A DNA stretch of 64,000 nt, taken from positions 89,175,093 through 89,239,092 of the forward strand of contig CM056724.1 in NCBI GenBank assembly GCA_029844215.1, in the 5' to 3' direction. Shown here one piece after another: positions 11,135-21,953 of the stretch. The notes beneath the pieces are model-generated. The model saw only the letters and a program-made list of their open reading frames with translations. It had not been told where the DNA came from and did not search any database. Source of the DNA: Przewalskia tangutica. Its lineage: Eukaryota > Streptophyta > Magnoliopsida > Solanales > Solanaceae. Within the stretch, counting starts at the first letter, position 1, and each line of letters opens with the position of its first letter. The position numbers were made by a program, and so were the translations under genes.

Positions 11135-13073
11135 CCCCCCTAGTTGAAGACTTTCTTCATCCAAACTTGAGCAATCTTTCTAAGTATCACACTTCTCCCT
11201 CCCTCTTGAGTTCGTCCGCCACTCCCTCCCCCTTTGTTGAGGCCTTTTGGCCGAGAGAAATACCCTCCCCCTTTGTGGTGTCTAGCCGTGGGGTACCCCC
11301 CCCCCTAGCCTAGTTGTTTTCGTATAATACCCCCCTTTGTGGTATAGAAATACTCTCCAAGTATTGTTGGAATGCCCAAATACCTTAGCCCAAATACCTT
11401 GTAGTACTTTCCAAAGTTACCTCTATACGTAGAGTCCGGAAATACTATTATACTTCCTTTAGCCACTAAACGAAACCCTAAGGAAATCTTCATTGATAGT
11501 TGAAGTATTTGAGTAGAATTTGGTTAGAACTTCTAAGGGTTGGTTGGAGCGGGTTGGAGCGCCCGGAGTAGGAGCTAAACCTTGTTCAGGATCGACATTT
11601 ATACTTGGATAATTTTGGGCTTATCAAGGTAAACACTCTTGACCTTCTATTGTAATTGGAAATTACATGTGTAGGAATATATAGTTGAAGTATACTATAT
11701 ATAGAACTGAACTTAATTGTGCGGCAATGACTTTTGACTTAAGCCTGAATTTAAAGAAGAGAACTGAACTGTAATTACATAGGACTGTATTCAGATGAAC
11801 TTGTGTAGCATTACTGTGAAGTAGAATTGTACACGTCCGGTTAGACGTGTAAACCCCCCCTGGTTGGCTTGGTAGCCGGCATCGATAGAGGAGGAGATTT
11901 ACGCTGTTGCGGGGGGGGAGGTGCTGCCGAATTTTCTGTAGAATGTACTACATTGAGATCTAGATGTTAATAGGCGTCTTGTGGCCTCTATAGGTTGAAG
12001 TACTACGTGTGGCGTGGTCTACTTGGCTTAAGGTGTAGCCGACGGTTTGAGGTACTTGGAGCGTTTTGCTATTAGTCGATAATCGTCACGAGGTATGTGA
12101 ACCTCTTCCTATCTTTTCTAGCATGATATGTGTATAACTATGTAGTCGGTGAGCGTACATGTGTTAAAGGTATTTGATTGGTTTAAAACATAAAGTGTTA
12201 TAACGGCTTTATGGGAAGTTGGTTATAACAGCTTTATGTAGGTAAGAAAATGCTTTGTGGTTTTAAAAGGTAACTGATTTGTCTTATAACTGACTTGATG
12301 TGTGATAATAAAGAACTTGAAGTATTTCATTAAGAAACCCTTTTTGAAAGAAGATAATACTTGATTTTGAAAACATAAGAGTTATACTAGCTTTATAGGA
12401 AGTTAGGTATAACGTCTTAAAAGAGATAAAGAGAATGGTTTACTGATTTTTAGAAGTTAAGAGACTTGATCTTAAAAGATAAGAGACTTGACTTAAATGT
12501 ATTAATATGAATTTTGTGTGAAACCTCATTCGTGAGTAATGAGTACTTGGTTTTTTTTTAAAAAGGAATAATGTTTCTTGATTTGAAATCGAATGAGTAT
12601 CGACAAACCACTATAGCGTTAATAAAGGAAAATGTAATGAATAATGAAGTATTATTAAAACCAGTAGAAACCTCCATCTGCATAGAAACTAAGATGAGAC
12701 AAAATGATATTACATTTCCTAGATCATGGCTGCTTAATAAGATTGATTATGAATAAGAATAACCTACACTCATATAAGGCATATGTTACTCAAATGTTTT
12801 AAAAGAGATTAAGACATTGAACTATGAAACTTTTCTAAAATAAAGAGCCTTGAGTAATTGAAATTAGGCAAACTGGAACCTTAGGGAAAAGAATGTGGTT
12901 AAAAAGGGAAGTGTTTTGGTTTACCTAAAAATGTGAGTCACTCTATTTTATACTACGGGTATCGGGTGACTTTTATAAAAGGAATGAATCTCTTTAAAAA
13001 AGGAATTTAACGTACGTAGTACTTTAGGGTTAACACTCGGATTTTGACTTAAAATGAAAGTACTTTGAGTTGT

Positions 13074-13172
13074 GTGTAACTTGCCTATGTTTGTTGTTGT
13101 GTAACTTGCCTATGCTTGTTGTTGTGTAACTTGCCTATGCTTGTTGTTGGGTAACTTACCTATGCTTATTGA
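13074..13172 (+). repeat. Short tandem repeat inside the solo LTR, about 25-bp unit, four copies
   Basis: The phrase GTGTAACTTGCCTATGCTTG recurs four times with small changes. Confidence 0.8.
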
Positions 13173-13369
13173 GATAGTCTTTGTTGTGCAAAAATTGTGT
13201 TTCTATTCTACCGCGTCTCGATGGAGGTAGGTTGACTTATTGAGAACTTACTTGGGCGTCTGGCGGTGACGGAAGATTCCACGGGTACGCTTCCATTATT
13301 ATTATTACATGGGCGTGTCTACACCGATGATGTGGACATGTGACCATTATGGTTATTTATGGCGAAGTA

Positions 13370-13730
13370 TCGTGACTTACGGTTGTGATCGGGTGCGTAG
13401 CCTGTTTACTTGCCCCCGTCAGCTACGCGACGCAGGTGGATCTGGTATATGTTATTGCACGCGCCGCCACGTGTCGACCAGCGGTGAAGTATCGTGACTT
13501 ACGGTTGTGATCGGGTGCCCGGCGATTCACTTGCCGTCATTACGTGGCGGTGGATCTGGTGGAGGCTAGTGTACTTGCCGCGTGTCGACTTCACGAGTCG
13601 GTATTTGGATGGAGCCGTGACTTACGGTTGTGATGCGGGCGTAGCGATTCACTTGCCCCGTCACCACGTGGCGCAGTGGAGTGGTGGAGGCTATTGCACT
13701 TGCCACGCGTGTCGGCCGTGATATGGTTGT
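13370..13730 (+). repeat. GC-rich tandem repeat inside the solo LTR, about 120-bp unit, three copies
   Basis: Each unit starts near GTGACTTACGGTTGTGAT and includes a CACTTGCC or TACTTGCC word and a GTGGATCTGGT-like or GGTGGAGGC-like word. The open frames at 13309-13721 follow the repeat and are not genes. Confidence 0.7.
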
Positions 13731-14557
13731 GCGATATTATTGATGCGGTCGGATCGATAGTTATACTTGCCGTCACGGTTTTATTGACACGGTAGGACAC
13801 GGTGTTCACATATACTCCTTGTCGTTGTTATATCATAGGCTGCAGCGGTGAGGAAGAATCCACGCGAGTGATGATTTGGAGCGTGAGTCACGACTTGATA
13901 TATTTGTTTATATGTGGTGTCTTGTAGTTTGGTTATCATACATGTCTCGCTTTATATAGATCGCTATGATTTCATTCTGATTTCTGATTTCACATACTTG
14001 GTACTGTTGTCTTGACCTCCTTCGGGGTTGCGTTCACGCCGCGGTAGAGTACGTCGGTTGTCGATCCCCGCTTTTAGGATCACCTTTCAGAGTATTGGGA
14101 AGCTCCGTTCCTTCGGAGGCTTATCTTTGGTATGTTACCCTGAGCCTGTTGGTCCTTGTTCATTCAGGGGTATGGCGGGGCCTGTCGTCATAGTTGTTGT
14201 ATAAATCTTAAGTGCAGAGCTTTGTTGTGGGCGGGGTTGTAAGAATTATGGCTGTTCAAAGGTCGTTATATATATAAATCTTTGAAAACCGTTTTGGTTG
14301 GCCTATTTTCTTTCATCTTGATTTATATCTAATTATATGTTTAAGTTTTCATTTCCGCTGGTTTTTCTCTGATGTTGTATCACTAGGGTGCCCGGGGTAA
14401 GGCACCAGTCACGGGCCCGGGTTCGGGTCGTGACAACAACGACCCAGTGTCGGCTTTTGCCCATTCTTTGCTTGATCCTTGTTTTAATTCAGACGATGAG
14501 AACAAAATTGACTACAAGTCAACGTCTTTGTCCGAAAACTCTTTCATCGTCTTCGGT

Positions 14558-14571
14558 CAAAGAGGGACAAC
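14558..14571 (+). other. Polypurine tract of the Ogre-like element
   Basis: CAAAGAGGGACAAC immediately precedes the TGTTGACACC start of the 3' LTR. This is the expected position for the plus-strand DNA primer and fixes the orientation of the element. Confidence 0.75.
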
Positions 14572-16991
14572 TGTTGACACCCAATTTTGACCCATCTTTT
14601 AGTCATTTTTTGCAATTTTAAGCATTTTAGGACACCGCATTTTATCACCATTTTTGACATTTTTGTATATTTTTTACCTAACATTCTATGTTGTTTTATT
14701 TTTTGTAAATTGACATCATGTTTTTACTTTAATTAGGTATTAAACATTTTTAAATATTATGTTATTATTGTTGCGCGATCATTTTGTTTTACTAATTTTG
14801 CATCTCTTTAAATAATTAACTGACATCCCGTCTTTACTTTTAATCAGACATATTTGCTAAATATTGTATTTTATTATTATTGCATCGGCATTTGCATTTT
14901 AATAATTTTGTATCTTTAAATAATTTTGTTTTAAATAATTAATCTATTTTGCATTTTTCATCAAACTAGTCCATGTCCAAGGCACAATCTGGACCAGTCC
15001 AATCCGCCAAAAATCGAAGCCCAAACTGAGGCCCAAAACACCTTTCATCTTTTCCCTCCAATACCCAATACCCAATACCCAAAACCCTAAACCTAAATCC
15101 CACATTATAAATAAAACCTTACCCCTCCCCCCCATTTAAAAAAAACCTAGCCGTCTACCCTTCCAGCCCTCTCTCGCCACTACACAACCCTACATCTACC
15201 CAGCCGACAACAACATAACCAGCAGCCCCACAAAATATACCTTCATCCCTACTTTTACCCCAGCCGCACACCCTTTTCATCCAAAAGACCTCCACAGCCG
15301 TCTCACCCTCTCTCTAAAAGCCTCCACAGCCGTCTCACCCTCTCTCTAAAACCTACACAGCCGTCTCACCATCTCTCTCACCACAAGCCTCACCCTTCCC
15401 CTCTCGCGTCGCCGCTGACCATCCCGTCGACGAACTACATAAGAATACACATACAAACGTCGACCTCACCCCCACACTCCACGCGAACCACCACTGTCAT
15501 ACAGTCCATCGCCTCTCTCGCTGTCCGTGCTCAAATCACTGGCGGCGTCGCTCCGGCGACCTCGTCGTGGAAGTGACGCCGCCATCCTCGCTGCCTGGGT
15601 TTGGTTCTATTTTTAGATTTGTGGATTTTGAAGAACTCTGGCGACCCATGTTATGCTTTGTTTCGGATCTGTTGTGCACTGTGAATGGACTGCTTTTCTG
15701 ATCTGGCTGGAGCTTTAAAACTCCGGCGACCCCTGTTGGTTTAATTTTTGGTTTCTGTTGTTGGTTGTCGGACTGATTTCCCGCTTTTGGTATACTGCCG
15801 GAGTTTTGCGACCTTCTGAAAATTCCGGCGAACTTGCTGTTGTAGTTCCCACTATTTTTGCGGATTATTTTGTTCACTGTTTAGCTGTTTGTTGTTTACT
15901 GTTCGTCGGGTTTCGGATCCGGCGAATATTGCGACCCACTGTTTTTCTTCCATTGTTGGGATCATTTTTGTTGATATGTTGTTGTATCCACTGTCTCACG
16001 GATATTTTGTTCACTGATTTTGCTATTGGTGTTAACTGTTTGTCGGGTTCAGATTGTTTTGACGATTTTGCTCCTTTATTTATTAAACTGTAGTTGATCA
16101 GATACTACACTGTTGGTATTAAACTGATTTTGAACATGATACTACACTTTGGCCAATGAAAAAGTTATCCGTCGATTTTTGAGGCCTCCACAGTTGCAAA
16201 GACGGAAAATAAAATAAATGAAGCTTTCTGGGCAATGATGATTTCTTCCACTTACACCGGATAACCAACATGCGTTGTGGCGAATTCTGTGACCGCATTT
16301 GTTTAAGGTGTCTACTTTATTTTTATATATATCTGAGCCCTCCGTGTTTAAAACTATTACTGTTTTGGCGCGGATCCGAAGGTTTTATTTATTTTATTAT
16401 TTTTTAGCAATACTGGCCGATGAAGGAATCTCCGTCTGATTTCCAAGGTCTTCCCTGTACAAAGACGGATTTATTCTTGGCTTTACTTATTAACTCTTGC
16501 TATTACTTTAAAATTATTTATTTTATTACTAACACTTTTACTAAGTGTTTATGTAGGTACCCGGAGATCATCTTGTGCAGAAGGCCTAAAAAGGGCTAAA
16601 GATGTCCCGGAGTTTTATCTTATGTCTTATTTAAATTTTAGTTTTACTATTTTTGTATTGCATTTTATTTTAATTGTAAATTATGTAAAAATGCTTAGAA
16701 TAGGTAGAATAAAAGTTAATATATAATTAACCTAGGTTTGAACGGATAACCGCAAGTTAGCGGATCTTAGAGGATGCCTAACCCCTTCCCTTTAGGATAA
16801 TAAAGAACCCTGATCCAGAATCTCATTAATTTCGCAGACCATTAAATGGAGATTAATTGCAGCATTTTTATTGCAATAAATCAAGTGTCCTAATTCACTT
16901 AATTAATTAGGTGGTGACTCCTTTAAATACATCTAGGAATCAACCATACGTAGTACTCCCGTTTCGACTACGGTTAAATAGGGGTGTTACA
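14572..16991 (+). repeat. 3' LTR of the Ogre-like element, 2420 bp
   Basis: It runs from TGTTGACACCCAATTTTGAC to GGGGTGTTACA. Its last 720 bp match the 5' remnant at 4961-5683. The centre (15100-15560) is C-rich with repeated CACAGCCGTCTCACCCTCTC phrases. The frames at 15536-15877 and 15758-16093 have no recognised domain. Confidence 0.85.
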
Positions 16992-17838
16992 TCTAGAACA
17001 ATTTAGTTTCAAACATATAAGGTGGGAAAGTAATTCATAATTAGAAACGCACTTCTAACCTGCTTGTCTTTTAGGCTTGTCCTGCACATCTAAACTTCGC
17101 CAAACAATTTTGTTTGCATACCCAATCACGAAACTAACAAAATCGATTTTTTCACAAATCACTAAATGACATTATAATTCATTTCATAAAAATTACCTTC
17201 TTATTATCAAACTGTAAAAAATATAGAATCTTTATATCATACCTTGCATGTTGTTAATCAAAACTGATTTTTGCAAAATGAAATGCATATCTTTAGTAAA
17301 TACATCAATTCTGTATTATTATTTTTATAAATGCATACTTTTAAACCTTACGTATGTTTTGTAACATCAGTCTTGTAAATCTTTTATCTGCATTCTCTTA
17401 TAAAGCACTTGCATCATCTTTTAAAAATATGCATTTTCACTAACATAATAATCAACCTAGGTTTGAACGGACAACCGCAAGTTAGCGGATCCTAGGGTGC
17501 GTAACCCCTTCCCTTTAGGATAATAAAGGACCATTGCCCAGAATCTCACACAATTTTGCAGACCATTAAAATGGAGTTAATGTTTACTTTAAACTAGTTA
17601 ACATTTAGGTGACCTAATTCACCCAAATTAATTAGGTGGCGACTCCGCGAACCCTTTAGCATTTAGCACCGTTTAGCAACCCTTTAACACTTTAGCACCC
17701 TACTTTAGCCTTTTAGCACTTACTTTAACATTAAGCACCTTTTTTAACACTTCAAAATTTTATTATTTATTTTCTAACCTTTTTATCAAGCAGGGGTTCG
17801 TTAAAAATTAAATGCCGCGATCGAAAAAGGGCGTGACA
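16992..17838 (+). repeat. Right end of an older, related LTR
   Basis: From about 17450 the sequence again contains AACCTAGGTTTGAACGGA and AACCCCTTCCCTTTAGGATA, as in the LTR just upstream but more diverged. It ends in AAAGGGCGTGACA at 17838. The younger 3' LTR therefore probably inserted into an older LTR of the same superfamily. The first 450 bp are AT-rich and unrecognised. Confidence 0.55.
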
Positions 17839-18347
17839 CATAATCGGTACATTAATGACTAGGCTTTGAATTAATTTGTGATGTTGCTAATTGCGACAAG
17901 TTTAATCTCTGTACTTGCTGCTTATGGTTTAATTAAAATAAAAGGTCATCAATTTTCATGTACGGATTACGGGGATGCAACGTGGAACAAACAAGAATTC
18001 CATTAGACAAACTATTTATTATTCATATATTAACAGTCACAAAATTAATTACAACCTACTCATCTACCTTATTATTTTTAGGACCGAGCTGGCGGAGCTA
18101 GAAGCTGAGCTACGAATTTAATCGAATTCGATTATTTTAGTTTAAATTTTATATTAAAAAAATTCACTAAATATGTATAACAATTAAATTTAAGAATCTA
18201 GTTATTACTAACAGCAGATATTAGTATTATAGAATTTAAAATTCATAAAGTACAAATCCTGGAATATGTAAAAAACAAGAAAAGAAAATAAGCAAAGGAA
18301 AAGAAAGTAACTCAACATGTACATTATTAAGGTGAATATTTGATTAA
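17839..18347. other. AT-rich intergenic sequence downstream of the DUF761-type gene
   Basis: No coding signal is seen. The right part would hold the 3' untranslated region and polyadenylation site of the minus-strand gene at 18348-19052. Confidence 0.6.
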
Positions 18348-19052
18348 TTAGTTTACGAGGACTAATTGTTGCCTAGCTTCAATTCTAATTTCTTCCTTCA
18401 TTTTTCTTATGAATTCTTCAAATTTCTTGTTCAATTCCTCAGTACTCAACTTATTCAATGGCTCTTCACTTTCATCCACTGTTTCTTCTTCCAATAAAAA
18501 ATCATTTTCTGCCTCTATGACATCGTAGGTTCTAGAATATTCTTTGCCCCCAATACCAATACCATCTTCTTCTTTTTCTTTATCCAAGATTTGACCTGCC
18601 TCATCTTGCTTATATTCCACAAGTGTCACGTTTGAATTTTCAATGTTTAAAGACTGTCTGAGTTTAATGCTCAATAATTCCTCATCTTCACGTCGTACAT
18701 GTAAGTCTTCATTTGATGTTTCTAAATACGAGGCTTGAGTACCAATACATAGAGGTAATTCGGCTTCTTGAAATTCGTTCAAGAATCCATTTTTTGTTCG
18801 GTTGTCTTCTTCTTCTTCCTCCTCGCCAGAAGTCTTAGCAAGGAGTAGCAAGAAAATTCCATTGCATATTAGAAATACATAGCTTTTGTCCATAGCATGG
18901 CTTAGAAGTTGAAAAGGAAATGTGAACTTTGAAGATGAGTAGGAAAATAGGAATGAAAATAAATAAATTGAAACAAGTAGTTGAGTGAATTTCTTCATGT
19001 GTTGAGATGCCATAAATTTGGACAAACTTTGTAATAAGTTTTGGTACTTCAT
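18348..19052 (-). CDS. DUF761-type plant protein of unknown function, 234 residues, single exon
   Basis: An uninterrupted minus-strand frame starts at ATG 19052; in-frame Met14 and Met19 are alternative starts. Two hydrophobic stretches lie at about residues 25-38 and 58-72 (YVFLICNGIFLLLLA), so the N-terminal third may be membrane-associated. Residues 77-82 are a run of Glu, and the middle is acidic and low in complexity. The C-terminus ends in LNKKFEEFIRKMKEEIRIEA (about 207-226), the short motif of the DUF761 family, which includes plant proteins annotated as cotton fibre expressed. The family has no established biochemical role. A TATA box lies about 70 bp upstream of the ATG. Composition and the family motif make a real gene likely; I see no introns. 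The nearest neighbours on both sides are repeats. Confidence 0.85.
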   Translation of the reverse strand: MKYQNLLQSLSKFMASQHMKKFTQLLVSIYLFSFLFSYSSSKFTFPFQLLSHAMDKSYVFLICNGIFLLLLAKTSGEEEEEEDNRTKNGFLNEFQEAELPLCIGTQASYLETSNEDLHVRREDEELLSIKLRQSLNIENSNVTLVEYKQDEAGQILDKEKEEDGIGIGGKEYSRTYDVIEAENDFLLEEETVDESEEPLNKLSTEELNKKFEEFIRKMKEEIRIEARQQLVLVN

Positions 19053-19123
19053 TTCATTTCAATCTTCTTTTCCTTTCTTTTGAAAGAGATTGGTTGCCTA
19101 GGAACTTTGATAAAGTTTGGTGC

Positions 19124-19133
19124 CTTTTTATAG
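19124..19133 (-). promoter_or_regulatory. TATA box of the DUF761-type gene
   Basis: On the minus strand the sequence reads CCTATAAAAAGGC, a strong TATA box about 72-80 bp upstream of the ATG. This leaves a leader of roughly 40-50 bases. Confidence 0.65.
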
Positions 19134-19624
19134 GCATTTCAAAGAGAGCCGACAAATGGCGGTCATGCGTATAAACTGCCATGAACATATATAATAGAGT
19201 CCCATAATGTTTTACTTACATATGTATATAATACTTGATGTCTTGGCCCATCAATCACATGGCTTACTTAATTAAGCAACAACTTATTCTGCCTATCTAG
19301 ACGCAATTGAATTATGCTCCATTACAAAATCAATTTCCAATTTTAGTGCTATAAAACAATAATTGTACGAACATCCGTGAAATAGAAGCATAAAAATAAC
19401 ATCTATGGTTTTATACTCATCTCATGATGTGTTCATTAGCTTATAATTGAAAATTATTGAAATCTTTTGCTGTCCCACTTTACCAAAGTGTGTGTATACT
19501 GATGAATCGATAAACAGATTTGCTTTGTTTTGAGTTCCTTTGACCTCTCTTGTTAATTATATATTTTTGCATCTATGATTGAATTGAACTTCCGTACGTG
19601 TCCACAACCAAAAAGAATAGATAA
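19134..19624. other. Upstream region of the DUF761-type gene
   Basis: AT-rich sequence with no open frame of note. It would contain any further promoter elements of the minus-strand gene. Confidence 0.5.
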
Positions 19625-20060
19625 AATGATCCCTTATATTTGGGGTAATTTTTTAAAGTTGATCCCTTAAATATATTTTAAACTGTTTTGGTTATTTAAG
19701 TTTCTTCAAAAAGTCACCACTTTTAACTAGTTTCGATCGAACCTTTTAAAAAATCTGTGAGAGAATATGTAAATAAAAAGATTTAACCAGAAATACTAGA
19801 CATAAAAAATCTGCACTAGACACTAATTATAACAGAACTCGTCCCTCAAAATGTTGTTTCACACTCTACAAAGTTGTAGAAAATGCATCTCCAAATGTGA
19901 TTTTTTTATTTAAAGACTTCTCATCAAATGTAACCGATAAAATTTGTTTAATAGTGGAGACCAAACATACTCACTTTAGCAAACTTAAAGAACAAAAAAT
20001 GTTCAATAGTATATTCAATAGACTACTTTAAACTTACTTCCAAATATAAGGGACCTTTTT
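19625..20060. mobile_element. MITE-like element with terminal inverted repeats, about 435 bp
   Basis: The left end has ATGATCCCTTATATTTGG. The right end, reverse-complemented, has AAGGTCCCTTATATTTGG. The arms pair over about 18-20 bases with two or three mismatches. The interior is AT-rich and non-coding. I could not assign a superfamily because no clear target duplication is visible. Confidence 0.6.
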
Positions 20061-20629
20061 TGTTATTTTCTCAAAATGAATACACTAAGCTCTATCCTAT
20101 TTAAAGATTAAAATATAGAACACTTGTCCTCAATGTTAATTACGAGGATGACTATTAATCATATTAAATTGAGATAGACATTAATTAGATTACGTACATT
20201 GTTGTGTCACTACTTTTTCCAGTGACGTTGGATTAATATATTGAGGTGATAAATTTTCTCATGTTTCTTTGGAGCTCTTTTTAAAAAAATTATTATTAGT
20301 AGGTATATATAACTACTATTCTTAACTTGAGTTAATTGGTTTGCTGAATAAAATTGACTAACTTTCTTAGCATGTTAAGTACGTAATTTTGTGGAAGTAG
20401 TGACCCAACGTAACAATGACATAATCTAAGAGTTTAAGTTAATCTTTAAGAAACATGAGAAGTATCTATCACCCCGGTAAAAAAAAAATCATATTAATAT
20501 ATAGAATTTACACCGTTAATATTTATAATTTAAACTCGTAAAATATGTTGGAGTTACAGTGGATTTATGAGAATAGTATACAACTATCACTAGTGTTTAG
20601 AAAGGATAATCAATTACAATTTCAATATG
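20061..20629. other. AT-rich intergenic sequence
   Basis: No coding signal. Short partially inverted words (GTCACTACTT and AAGTAGTGAC; CTCATGTTTCTT and AAGAAACATGAG) occur at 20200-20480, but their order does not form a simple fold-back. Confidence 0.5.
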
Positions 20630-21953
20630 ATAGGCTTAAAACCTAACACCAGTTGTCACAACATCAATAAGTATTGATGATCTTGATCTTCGGTCTTTGA
20701 TCATTCCTTAAAGTCTTGAGATCTTGGTTGAAACTGCAGCAAACCCCCTGAGAACAACAATAACAATATGTTTAGAATCTGGAAATATAACAAGATAATT
20801 GGCTTGCTGATACGACAAAATTCTTGATCTATCCTTAAGATAATATTGCTCCGTATATCCTTTCAACGGTGTAATGGCAACTTATCTCCCAAGATAAAAC
20901 AACAATCAAACAAATGAGCAAAGGAAACTCAAGTGTTCGCTAGAATAGAAGGATCTTTGAGTGTGTAAGATTGCAAGAAAGAAAGAGATTTCATCAAGTC
21001 TGAAATCATCCAAGTGTAAAAAGTATTTCTCTTATGTTCATTGTGTATATTGTCTCACACTCCTCAAATCTGAAATAAGGCATGGTTATATAGTTTAGAG
21101 ATAAGGAGATGTGTTAATTGAGTGTTAATGACTATTAAGAGGGCTAATGAGGCTCAATGAAGGGTCAAAACGTTCAGGAATAAGTGCTCAACGTTCCAAC
21201 AACTTAATGACATTAAACTCTGAAAACGCCCGTAGCGGTAGCCTGCAGTGTGGCCGAAACTCACGAGAGAGATGGCGCGGTGGCCTGCGACTGGCGCGTG
21301 GCGGCCAATTCGACGACGAGCCGGACGGGTGGTGGTGGCGCACGTGTGGGCCTAATCTCGAACCCAAGCACACATAGGTCCTCCCTCCTTCAAACACATG
21401 GGTTACCCCTTGGGGTCCCAATCCCTTATTCAGTTTTGAGGCTTATATTATGAACAAATCTTCCTTTTCCTACCGATGTGGTAGATTTGTCTCACACCAC
21501 TCTTACATGTCTCAAACACCTTACTTCGCGGACCAATATCTCTTTCATTTCTCAACGGAATTTGACGATTCTTGGCCCTACGGTCATCTACTCACTTTGT
21601 ATATTAAGCACGTGTGAAGAACCAGGTTCTCCAACATGTGTAACCATGATATTTAAACAATTGAAGATGGGCGGACCCAACCTCCACCAAAGGCAAATTT
21701 CCAACAATCCCCTCTTGGAAGAGATTTTGGTGCACACACATGGTGCCTTCTTTCAACAATCTTTTTGGCGGATCAATGTTGCATCTGGAGAGGTAGCCGG
21801 AGCTTTGAACCTTTCATAGTAGAATACTATCGAACATATTTACTGCGCGGTGAACGTGATGTCTTGAACCGTCAGTGTTTAGTATATGCCAAGATTATGG
21901 TATCAACACAACACCTTTCCTACTCAATCCTTCTTTGTGTTCTGTACGTCGTG
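20630..21953. repeat. Unclassified repeat-like region, left of the chromovirus insertion
   Basis: This and 31981-32931 were contiguous before the chromovirus inserted, as its TCGTG target duplication shows. The block includes a GC-rich part (21220-21360) and words such as AAATTTCCAACAATCCCCTC that recall LTR-type repeats. No conserved protein domain is seen; the frames at 21147-21995 overlap on both strands and are probably chance. Confidence 0.45.

Larger units (their letters stand above)
10721..14435 (+). repeat. Solo LTR of a Ty3/gypsy family, 3715 bp, with target-site duplication
   Basis: The left end is TATTATACCCCGTATTTCC (first G mutated to A) and the right end is GGGTTCGGGTCGTGACA. 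The five bases ACAAC occur directly on both sides (10716-10720 and 14436-14440). The same family appears in minus orientation at 54523-56479, 59123-59426 and 62339-64000. No internal region is present, so an ancestral full element has probably recombined between its LTRs. A TATA box, pyrimidine-rich leader and internal tandem repeats are visible. Confidence 0.88.
4961..16991 (+). mobile_element. Ogre-like long-LTR retrotransposon, non-coding internal region, with nested insertions
   Basis: A 5' LTR remnant (4961-5683) and a full 3' LTR (14572-16991) share about 710 bp at high identity, with roughly a dozen differences by eye. A polypurine tract abuts the 3' LTR. The internal part (5684-14571) contains a 3715-bp solo LTR of another family; without it about 5.2 kb remains and encodes no recognisable gag-pol. 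The LTR start TGTTGACACCC, the 2.4-kb LTR length and the internal tandem repeats suggest the Tat/Ogre group. The element is probably non-autonomous or a large deletion derivative. Assignment is by pattern, not by protein domains. Confidence 0.7.

Noticed and set aside
20190..20490. Possible fold-back element
   Set aside because: The inverted words occur in the wrong order for a hairpin and are only 10-12 bases long.
21147..21453. Overlapping frames on both strands in a GC-rich patch
   Set aside because: Mutually overlapping frames without a domain. The patch belongs to an unclassified repeat.
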